DNA from: Candidula unifasciata
Lineage: Eukaryota; Mollusca; Gastropoda; Stylommatophora; Geomitridae
Direction of reading: 5' to 3'
Length of the DNA: 64,000 nt
NCBI GenBank assembly: GCA_905116865.2
Contig: CAJHNH020002446.1
Span: forward strand, 1,451,060 to 1,515,059
Position numbers and translations under genes: made by a program. Below the pieces are notes generated by a model. That model saw nothing but the letters and a program-made list of their open reading frames with translations. It did not search any database and had not been told where the DNA came from. Shown here one piece after another: positions 44,712-56,846 of this stretch (positions within the stretch are counted from its first letter, which is position 1; each line of letters begins with the position of its first letter).

Positions 44712-47700
44712 CTGTTGAAAAAAAAATTTATTTTTGTATTTAAAAAATGTAATCTACTTGTGGTCAAATTGGCAACTGAGCACATACTTCTTTTTAAGTT
44801 ACATTATTAAAGAATACAATATTAAACTTCATAATAATTAAGTTTCAAAATATATTACAACTGCGACCACAATCTTTCTGACAAAAGAAAAAAGATACGT
44901 AAACAACCTCCTCCAAAATTATCCTTGGACCTTTCTGCAAAATGTGATTAAGTTAAACAAATTTAAAAAGCTTGAAACATATTGGGTATATAGAGGTAAC
45001 TAATATTTTAGACCAATTAGCACTTGCACCAATTATAAACAATTTAGCACTGGCACTCGTTTTAAACCATTTAGCACCAGCACCCATTTAAAACCATTTA
45101 GCACCCGTACCTATTTTAAATAATTTAGCACCAGAACTCATTTTAAAGGATTTAGCTCCGGAACCCATTTTTAATGATTTAGCACCGGCACCCATTTTAA
45201 ACTATTTAGCACTGGTGCCCATTCCAAACAGTTTATCATTGGCACACATTTTAAATAATTTAGCACCAGCACCCATTAAAAGCAATCTAGCACCGGCGCC
45301 CATTATAAACAATTTAGCACTGGCTCCCATTATAGACCATTTAGCCCTGGCACCCATCTAAACCATTTAGCACTGGCACCCATTTTAAACCATTTAGCAC
45401 TGACACTCATTTGAAACCATCCAGCACTGGCACCCATTTGAAACCATTTAGCACTGGCACCCATTTGAAACCATTTAGCACTGGCACCCATTTTAAACCA
45501 TTTAACACTGACAACACTCAGAATTCTAATACACCAAATTCATCTGGACAGTCCAAGTTTCCAAAAAAATAAAACACATTGCTAAGAACAGCTGTCAAAT
45601 GGCATGACCATATATCTATCCGAACTCACTGTCCGAGAGCTAGTGAATCAAACCTCCCATTAGTCAGTGTCCCATTTACAGGTGAATTTCATAGAATACC
45701 TGTTTTACCAGTCCTAAGTGGCCTGTGTATTTTGCCCTAGCCACTGTAAGCGTACTCATAAATATTCATGTGTGCCCATACTTCCTGTTAAATGAGTTAA
45801 CATACAACAGTGAGGCAATGTTGTATGTAGTGCAATGGGTTACCAAAACAACAGTGTGCAATGCCCAGCAGAAGCTAAATTTGATTCCCCTTCAGTGGTC
45901 GTTATTGGCTGACCCAGCTTCATAAAGTGGTTACCACAGCTGAAAAATATCTGGCAGGAAAAATACTGTTTTTAGAGAAAATGCAAAGAATATGAAATAA
46001 GACTGAAAACAAAAATTAACAGATGAAAAAGGCTCATTGATTAGAGAGATTACATCTAGAGTCAAGATTCGCTAAATGTATTATGAGGACAAAAAACAGA
46101 AAAACTTGGTCAAAACTGGCAAATTTGATGAGAAAAGAGCAAGGGGAGGCCAAATAGATATATGCTTAGATAACTTAGCAAGATGACATAATCAGGATAA
46201 GAACACAGAGTTGATCTGTGAGACTGTAATCATGTGAGTTGGTCAGCTATAACCACCTCTCATTTATCAGCTAAACACATGATAGTAATGATTACTTCTT
46301 TTTTCTTCTTCTGCTTTCATCTTTAGGAAGACCGCTATCAGGTTGTGTGTTGTCCACATTTCTCAAAACACTTCCAGTTTTAGCTAACTCATAATTAGTC
46401 ACCTTTTATTACATGCTTGAGAGGAGGTGGGGGGGGGGGGGGGGGGCACTGAGTCGGCTATCCACCAAATAACGGTCCCAAATTATCAAGGCCACAAATA
46501 TACCCTAACAGGGCCTCAGTCACATGTAAATTGTGGACCTCTTTCCAGCGACTACACAGCATACAGCCGAAAAGCTTCCACCGAGTTAAAGTCACCGCCG
46601 AGAGTATCTCCCGCACCGCTACGCGCGGCACGGAGCGAGGCTAAACTAGATGGCTGGGACTCACGAGCAGCAGCTTCCTTCATTTTATTTGTTTGTGAGT
46701 CCCAGCCATCTAGTTTAGCCCCACTCCGTGCCGCACGTAGTGGCGTGGGAGATACTCTCAGCGGTGGCGGTATAGACACCGGAGAGAAGTCCGCAATTTA
46801 CATGTAACTGAGGCCCTGTTAGGGTATATTTTCAACCTCGATAATTTGGGACCGTTATTCGGAGCACAGCCCACTAAGTCTTTTCTCCCCCACCCTTCCA
46901 CAAATGGGGCCCCAGGACCCACAGAGGAGGATAGTGATTAAACAAATCATAACTCTTCAATACTATCTTAAAAGGGATCAAAAATGCAATAGAACAATAA
47001 AATGAGACTTACTCATTGGTAAAGTTTTCACCTCAGAGAGTCGAGGCCCTTCCGTCTGCAGTCTGTTTCGTCTCTCTGCTACAGCCGCTAAAATATCATC
47101 TGTTGAAACGCGATTCTGCAAAACTGCAAAGGTGTCTGCATCATTTGGGCGGCGCCTCAGTGAAGAAGTTGATCCACTCTCTGTTGATGATAATGTCCTG
47201 CCAACTACGAGGTCAAGGGGTGGGGGAGGTGGTGGTGGTGGAATAAACTCTGATTCCACATTTCTGGAATTTTCCAATGTTATGGTTGAGGTTGACGATG
47301 GCGTGCAGCTCCTGCCATTTTTGTCATTTTCTCCGCTTAAGTTAGACTGAATGGATGATCTTCTAGAACTCTCCGCACTGGAAGGTTGGGAAGGCGTTGT
47401 CATGACAACACCTGATGACCTTCTGGAGCTGGAAATACTCTGGGCTGGGGAGGTCAAGGCTGTATTTTCAGTCATGCGGACAGACATCGGCGACGACTTG
47501 GCACTGTTTGTCAAGTGAGGAGACGAATGTGAGCTTGAAATGTACCTACTGACATCTTTGTTTCCTCCGCTAGTAATAGATATAACAGTGACCGCTGATT
47601 TGTTCTGCCTGACCACATCTGTGTTTCGTGGATCCTCACTAGCCTTAGCAAGACGAGGAGTTGTCACAGCTACAGACGTACTGCTGCTGAGTTTATTTGC

Positions 47701-50700
47701 TTTTGCAAAGGCAGACTTATCGTCATCATTATCATCATAGTCTGGCTCTGGTTCATACAGAACTTTGTCCTTCTTCCCATTAATCTTATCAGAATGAACA
47801 TCTGCAGTAACTAGCAAGGTTGCATTTGGGTATTTCTGTATAAATTTGTGTGCATTCTCTGCGATTCTTTCATCTGCAAATGAAATACCTTTATCTCCAT
47901 TATGACTGGAGTAATTATTCTTAATGAGTACAGAATGATTTCCATTTGCTGCTGGTCCTTTGTTGTCAATAGATGTGGTGTTATTCTCAGGCCTAAAGCT
48001 TGAATCATAGATTGACTCCATTTTCTTTCGGCTGTCTAAGTCGGCTGCCATGACACCGTAAGTACTGCTGTTTCTCCCTGCTGTGTTAATACGAACGATT
48101 TCTGGGGTAGGAGGCATCTTGTGTGCCATGTTCGGTGTTCCAGATGTGCTGCTGTTATACTGGGCACCAGAGGGAGCTGGAGGTGCATGACTCTTTTCCC
48201 AGGAGCCAGTAACTGAATTGCTCAGGGAGTGCTCATTGTTTTGATCATCAACAGCTGCAGATTTGTCAGGTGTACTTTTTGATCTGTCAAATGTCTGAAA
48301 AGAATCGTACATTAATACAAGTTACAAAATGATATTACAGACATTACAATACATATACATATAATAAACAATTTCATGTACACAGTAAGGTGATATACAC
48401 ACAAGAATCCACAACCTTCTGGTTGGCCCAGAAAAGTCGATTTTGTCAGTGGCGATGCATGAGGATAGGTCCTTGGTGTGGTCGTCGTGCATAAAGTCCA
48501 ACATCATGCATAAAGTCCAACATCATGCAGTCTGTTCCGAACAGTTTGATCAGACACATGACATCCTGAGACAATGCCTCCTCAGTTGAGGAAGCTGTGG
48601 TAAACCTGTCTCTGAGGTGACGAAGCGGAATAAAGTGATTCTCCGCTGCTATTGTCACTCTGGGTCGTCCACTGTGATGTCGGTCTTCAACTGCACCAGA
48701 GGCTTGGAACCGGTACCAAAGTCGACTAATGGTACTCTGATGCACGTTTAATTGCCTGACAACCTGACTTAGACAGGCAAAATTCCTAAAATTCATCGAT
48801 AGAGGCGTGATTCATGACTGCTTGAAAATGAACTGAATGTTTTGGTGTACTGTTATCCTTTTTTCAGCGTTTCAATTGCATAGGCAGTGAATAGTGTTTA
48901 CCCCCAAATTGTGTTGCTTTCTTATGCGTGCATTTTGGGCTATGCTTACGTCTGGTCTTAACCACAACAGACCACTGCATTGTAGTGATTACAAAATCCC
49001 ATGCAATTCACACCCACATGCCCACTGGACACAGTAAACAACATTTGAGTCTGCTTTTCACAAACCAAAAAACTATATTTTATTCACAAACTAATAAAAA
49101 GGCGTCATCGGATAGCTATGCATTTCTTTCTTTTTGTTTCTCTTTTTTTTTTGGGGGGGGGACATTATATTTACACTATAAAATGTAAGCACATCATTAC
49201 GCTACTCCTGAAAATACACTATTGACTGTGCACAATATTTATTTATAACTGCAAAATGACAATTTAATGGTATGTGATTTTGGCGAATAATAACAAATTT
49301 GTAATGATGCATTGGGAAATGATGACACGTGATATAAGTTTATCCTGACTTCTGCGGGGGTAACATGACCTTTACTGACCTGGTTGTCGCTGACCTCTTG
49401 GTCCCCAGCCATCAGGCCTTCGTAGTCCATGACTGAGACCCGTTTCAGAGCATGAGACGCTCGCACGGAGGCCACCTTCTGCTCGTCTGCAGCATGGAGG
49501 GCATGAAGCGAGCGACTCCGAGCTGCCTCCTGGCCTTCAAACTCAGCAATGGTTGCATCAAGTTTTTCTGTTCAAAAAAAAATTGCAAATGATTATGTGG
49601 AAGTTGTGTTGAGAACTATTCATCCTGCTGTCAACTTGAAAAAAAAAAATTGTGAAGTTGTGAAAATCAACATCACATCACTGCTGCTCAGCAAACTGTG
49701 ATCTCATTTAACAATTCATGTGCTGAAACCTTTCCACATCATGATAAAAGGTAATGACAATTTCTCTCCTTGTTCTTTTCTTCCAATAATTATATTCCAG
49801 TTGTCACAACATTTTCTCATAATGTCGCCACAAAATGATGACCAATTTTCTACTTTTCAATGTTTGTAATAAGCTATTTTTGTGTATCTTATTCTCTTTT
49901 AAAACATTTAGATTACTTACTTTGGCTATTCCAGAAATTTAACCCTTTTGCAATGCAAATACTTAAAAAAATAAACCCGGTCATGGACCCGAGAGAATTC
50001 CAGGGGAATAATCCTTAAAAAACAAAATCCATAATATACAGATCACTGATAAACTTTGTAAAATTTATTTACCAACATTTAGGAAAACTTTTCAAAACAT
50101 ATAAAGATATATAAAGGAGTAATCAATAAACATGAAGATAGTGAAGCTTTAAATGGAATATATCACCCAGGGCCTTACAAAATTTACTTGGTGACCCAAG
50201 CTGTGACCTCTGTCAGGCTTATAGGAAAATCTTACGTCATCTTGGATTAAAAAAATCTACTGGGGCCAGAAAGGAAATTCCCTACATGTTATTTCAGTTA
50301 ATATATTTTTATCCTGGCATATTAAACACTGCGTAGGCACACACATGACCAATGGAATTTATCTATGCTTTCTGAGAACCGGTTATTGCAGACATAGCAA
50401 TATATCAGCCTTTATAACTGTGTCATGAGCAGAAGTGACTAAATTTAGTCTTTCTGAGGCAACAGGGTGAAACCAATTAGTCAGCAGACTGCATGCAAAA
50501 TGAAAGATGAGAATTCTTATCAAAACTAGTCTTATTCAGGTTGTCTTGTCAAACTGTGACATCTTGTAACAAAGAGAGGATACTGACAAAAGAAAGAAGC
50601 AGAAACTAACCAATTTCAGCAAGCCCCTCAGCCATAGACTTGGAGCTTGCTTTGCTGTAGGACAAGGATGTCTGTGGGTCCCTCTGTGGTGGCAGTGGGG

Positions 50701-53700
50701 CAGCTGAAACAAACACAAGTAGGTTAGGGTTCTCCATACCATACAGTTTCTTCCATAACTAGATGAGAGAGCATGTGCTAAACACAAAATCGATACATTC
50801 AAACACTGTTTCATGGGGCTAAATGCAGTGTGAAGACCATGTCCTTTTGTCTGCATAATTCTAAACTAAACCGATGTATAGTAGTTGCTTCTATAAATCT
50901 CAACAATCTGCGGTTAGCCGAAGTGAAATTTACCCTGGTGAAACAGACAGTTTTTGATTGTAGTCAATTTTATGTTTCTGTTCAAAGGATTCCCCCTTTT
51001 TTTTTTTTTTCCTTTATTTTAATCAAGTGTTTCTACAGTACAGTAGATTCATTGAAATATGACAGGCAATAAATTGTGCAATCTATTGTTTGTGTCTGAA
51101 ATCATTTGTGTTGGACTGAAGGGTGCAAATATTATGGCCTAGCTGTAAACCACAACACAATATGCCAGCCTATCTTCTAAGTCTGAATGAGGAAAAAGAA
51201 GAAGAGGGGATTTCTAAGACAAATGCCTCAGACAACCAGAACATTATGTGCAGCAATACAGAATTCAAGGAACCACAGTAGTACAGTACAGATGATTTTT
51301 CAAGGACAAGCAGGTGTGTTGGGAAATAAACAGAGAAACAGATTGGCTGGTTCTGCACTATCTGGTGGTAAACTGGTGTATTAAACAAGTTAGATGTGGT
51401 CGAGTGAGTGAGCGGTGAAAGCGTGAACAGATCATTATGGTCTGGAGAGAATAGTGCAGTGGGAAGTGACCAGACTCACACTCAACCACACAGCAGATCT
51501 AGCTGACACTCAACCACTCGGAAGATCTAGCTGACACTCAACCACTCAGGAGATCTAGCTGACACTCAACCACTCAGGAGATCTGACTCACACTCAACCA
51601 CTCAGGAAATCTGGCTGAGACTCAACAACTCAGGAAATCTGGCTGACACTCAACAACTCAGGAAATCTAGCTGACACTCAACCACTCAGGAAATCTGGCT
51701 GATACTCAACCACTCAGAAAATCTTGCTGACACTCAACCACTCAGCAGATCTAGTTGACACTCAACCACTCAGGAAATCTTGCTGACACTCAACCACTCA
51801 GCAAAAGCAAGTTGGACTAAACATTCGGACTATATTGGTTCAATCAAAACTGGAACTCGGTGCTGGATGCTGAAGACGGGGGTGCAGCGATGATGGGAAG
51901 GAATGTCATGAGTGCTGTGGTGTTGGTTATTAACTTTACTTAATCTTCAAAATAATGTTTTCCTGTAATAATTGTAAATAATGCGGATATAAACAATACA
52001 TGACACACCTGATGAGATGCAGAAAAATATGACCAGCAATAAATTGTGCAGTGCACTGTTTATATTTGCATTACTAAACTCATGAATCAGTCTTTTGTGG
52101 GAGGGTAGAATTATGAAGCACTTCCTGATCTTGCAGGAAGGTAGAGTCATGAAGCACTTACCAATTTTCTTGCGGGAAGGTAGAGTCATTGATCCACTGT
52201 CTGGATAAGCATGCCAGTCACTGGGAGTAGGATCCATGAGGATAACTGTGACCACTTTGAGGGTCAGTATGTCACTGGATGAGCGGATCAGATGAACTAC
52301 TCGTTCATGTGATGCTCTGACTACATTCTCACCGTTAATCTGTTAGCAAATGAGAGGAAGAGTAAAAAGATTTAGAAAACTGCTTAGCTCTCATATTAAG
52401 GAGTTTTAAAAATAGTCCATCTGTGTTCCCTGTTAAAAGGGTGGCTGGCAGGCTGTGTTGTGATATCTGCATCTTTCAGCCCAAGAGATCTGATTCCAAG
52501 AAATGCCTGATTAGTTGCCTATTATGACATGTTTGCTATGGGGTTAAAGTTAGAGTCGAGAGGATCAACTTCACTGAATCAGGTTTTATCCCATTTGGCT
52601 CAGTCCAAGCACCAGGCAAGAGCGCCGCACAGAGCACAAACTCCGCAGCTCCAGCGATGATCCCATGGGATCTCCGTAAAAATTTCACACATGAACTGAA
52701 GCATGCATCCATGAAATGAAACCAGGACCTTCAGAGCGCAAGGCAAACAGCTAGACCACTTCACCACAGAGACCCCTTGTTAGGGAGGGGAGGTCGGGGG
52801 GTAGCAAGACCCAGCCTTGAATTGGTACGAGGTAAAGCCATGGGAAGTAAACGTGGCCATCATGATATTGATCACATTGCCTTCTGAGTACCGATAAGTC
52901 TATAGAATATAGTTTCTCTACTTTGATACAGAAATTTGCCAAATGATTACCCAAAACACTGGCAACTATGAACCTTTTCTAACTACAATGAAAAGACAGA
53001 AAAATGCAATGATAGCTTTTGATTTTTATGTTGTCTAGTGTGTTCTTTTTTCTATCTTTCTACTTCTTTCTATGAGTACCAATCAATACATCGTCTGTTA
53101 CTTTATTAATAGAAAAATGCAGTGGTATAGACATGTAATAAGATCTAAGGGCCTTTCAAAAACAATTCTACAGGGCTCAGTAGAGGGGAAAAGGCAGACT
53201 AGCAAAGGCTTGAATGCAGAACTTGACTGACCGGACAAGCCTTAGACATGCAGTTATGAACTCCATCACATCTGACTTCAAAGATGGAGGGATCTGACCA
53301 GACAGTCAACAGCAATGATAGCGATGAATAGAGAAAGCATAGATATCTTCTGGACAGTCAGTGAATCGTCTCAATGTTTTCGACAGAAGCCAAGACACAC
53401 AGACAACTTATCCAGATAGAAAAGAGAGGTAACTGTGTCATTCGTTACTTCGTTTCCTTGCCAGTGGCAAAAGTGCTGTATGCTTCTCCACTTACAATCT
53501 GTTGTATGCTTCTCCGCTTACAATCTGTTGTATGCTTCTCCGCTTACAATCTGTTGTATGCTTCTCCGCTTACAATCTGTTGTATGCTTCTCCGCTTACA
53601 ATCTGTTGTATGCTTCTCCGCTTACAATCTGTTGTATGCTTCTCCCCTTACAATCTGTTTTATGCTTCTCCGCTTACAATCTGTTTTATGCTTCTCCGCT

Positions 53701-56700
53701 TACAATCTGTTTTATGCTTCTCTGCTTACAATCTGTTTTATGCTTCTCCGCTTACAATCTGTTGTATGCTTCTCCGCTTACAATCTGTTGTATGCTTCTC
53801 CGCTTACAATCTGTTGTATGCTTCTCCGCTTACAATCTGTTTTATGCTTCTCCGCTTACAATCTGTTTTATGCTTCTCCGCTTACAATCTGTTTTATGCT
53901 TCTCTGCTTACAATCTGTTGTATGCTTCTCCGCTTACAATCTGTTGTATGCTTCTCCGCTTACAATCTGTTGTATGCTTCTCCGCTTACAATCTGTTGTA
54001 TGCTTCTCCGCTTACAATCTATTTTATGCTTCTCCGCTTACAATCTGCGTACTCAATTTTGAACCCAAATGGTGAACATGAGAATGTGCTGTGTCCGCAC
54101 CCTTTGTACTAGGACTTACCTCTTTAGAATCAACTGCTAGGGAATATAATGTCACCAATTTCCCCCTTTTTCATTGTTCTTCAATTGAAACCCCCTCCCT
54201 CTCTCTCCCTAAGGCCCCCTCCTCTCTCTCACCCACCTAAGGCTCCCCTCTCTCTCCCTAAGGCCCCTTCCTCTCTCTCCCCCACCTAAGGCCCCTGCCC
54301 CTCTCTCTCTCTTCCCTTAAGCCGGGAAGACTCTAGGTTACAGCAGACGGGCAAGCGTGAACACAAATGGCCAGATATGACTGAGTTATAAACCGTTACG
54401 TACACGTTTAACGCTAGGTAATGGACATATCGTGTGTGAGCTACTATCGTCCTCATGTGGGATGCAATTTTTTTGTTATTTGAAGCCCCATCCTGGCTTC
54501 TGCTGGGGGCCCTGAATATAGCTGGGGCACAGATATGGCCTAGCGGCTGAAAGGGGTTTCTGGGACCTCTCCATGGGTGATCCTCATCCGCATGGTGTCA
54601 CTCTGTGTCACCGAGTTTTTATCATTTGTTATGTCCTGGTGGGGTACAATTACCTACCAACCAACCAATGGACATACAATCTGGCCGTAGTCTGGTGTCT
54701 GCGTAGACAGAATAAACTAGAATGTTTATTTTTCCAAAGCACAGACTAAGGAGGGGGAGAAGGAAGGTTGAGAAGCTGGAGAGGGAGGAACAAAAGAAGA
54801 AAATAGGAGAATAAAAAGCAGGAAAATGGTTAAGAAAGAGAGGGTTGGGTTGGGGGGGGGGGGGGTGGAGTGGTAAGAAAATAAAAGTGACAGGATGAAT
54901 AAGATGAGGAAGATTTACAGCATCATTTAGTGGCATGCCGACAAGAGTGGGCGACCATGGTTCGCCATCACACACACAATCATTAGCTTTGGGTCAAGCC
55001 TGTGCTTTTATCCAGACTTTGTCAAGTGGCCACATTATTCAGGTATACATCTGTCTTTCCAATGCTCTTTTTCTTCGACAAGTTTTCTGGTTGTCATTAT
55101 TCTTTCACGTTTATTACTCAGTATCCCATGTTTCATATATCTGGACTCTATATACTTCTAGTTTGTGTAATCAATTTGCAGTTTTTTTTAAGTATTTTGA
55201 TGGACCGCCTCATTTAAGATGTCCTTCCATTGTATTCTTTACTTTTTTTCAGAAACTGTCCGCTTCCACGTGACATTTCTCAGTGTGCCTGATTATTGTA
55301 CATGTTTCACAAGCAACTGACAGGCTTTCGTTGGTAAGTACATTTTCCATCCTGTGCCACTGCGACTCTTGTTTCAATCCATGTTTTTAATACAGAACAT
55401 ATTTCGTCAAATGTAACGCAATGTCTGCACCCATCTATTGTTTTATAACACGCCATTAAATTTGCTTCGAGGCGGATCCCGCCCCCTTTTTCCCTAAAAA
55501 GTGACCTTTACTCACAGCTTAAAATGGGTACCAGGTAATGTCTGGGAAGGCAAATGTGGCCGTCTTAATGCTAACCACATCACCATATTAGTTGATAAAA
55601 TATGCGTCTGGCACTATATGCCAAATGCGATACAGATCTAAAAAGTGCTGATGAAGGCTCTCGAACCGTGACACTCACTTTCTGTTTGTGTTTGTTATTT
55701 GTGAAGCTAGCTGGTCTACTTTTCGTTTGGTTTGATATTTTCAGGCCTGAAAAGTGTCCTTCGCTGACTTTCTTTTAATCGTCGTATTTAATTTGGTACA
55801 TTATGATACATTTTTCCTTCTTGGATTCTAATAATTCCAACACCAGTTGCCCGGTGTGTACAATAGCAGCGTCTAAGAGAGTTAAACAAAACCGTTACAA
55901 GTCTGGACACTATCCTGTCCATGACCTTCAGATCCCTGCCGCTGACCACACACAGAAAGGCTATGGAAGTTTCACTTCCGCTCCACGCAACAAGGCAAGA
56001 CTTTCCCCTGTTTGGCATCCAAACAATGCCCAGTTATTTGTTTCCCTGAAGTCTGCTAAGTAGGTCGTTCTGACTTTTTCCAAGAGCCCTGCTAGCAAGG
56101 TTGTCGGTAATTAAATCTTCCGCTGGGAATTTTCTAGCTCGTAACTTCCGCTGATGTTATTTGGGGCTTGCAAAAGCATTCCCACGACTCCTGTTCGTTC
56201 GTATTCTCGTTTATTAAAACTTCATATTTTTTAAATTCGTTTGGGGTTTGCGCGGTCTCAAGGCATGGTGTCCGTAGTGCTAGAGGTTCTGGATTCAATC
56301 CCCTGTAGGGCTGGAATTTTTCCCCACGTGGACTTGGATTATAATAATTCCCCCTGGTCTATGGGTAGTGAGATCAGACGCCCTTGTGCACTGTTGCTCA
56401 CGTAAAAAAAATCGCTTGGCAGCTGGAAATCGAAGAGTAGCCTAACGCCTGCCCGGGCAAAATTTGGAGTTAAAAATCTACCCAACGTATTTTAGGATCC
56501 TCGCCGGTGCTACGGAGTTGCGCACTGGCTAGGACTCTTCGGGCTCAGAAGACGAACGAAGCACTTACGTGTTACTACTCGTGTACCATGATGTTGATCC
56601 GTTTTTCACACTTATAATTGAATTCGTTTGCTAAAAATTTTTTTTCTCTTCTCCCTACTCTCCTTTAATGTATAGAGTAGACACGGACAAACAAGGCTCC

Positions 56701-56805
56701 TCAAAATTATCATATGATACTCTGAAAAGAAAGCAAACACACACATACACCACACACCCCTGTTTTGCTAGATTTGCCTTTAAGCAAAACAGGAATCCCC
56801 CTTCC

Positions 56806-56846
<41 letters not shown>

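Noticed and set aside
46427..46807. 126-aa and overlapping reverse 75-aa frames as genes
   Set aside because: Both lie in the arms of the foldback element, which explains their mutual complementarity (SPTPLRAARS on both).
53374..54112. Three overlapping frames of 186-233 codons
   Set aside because: A 26-bp repeat without stops is open in all frames; all give the same cyclic peptide.
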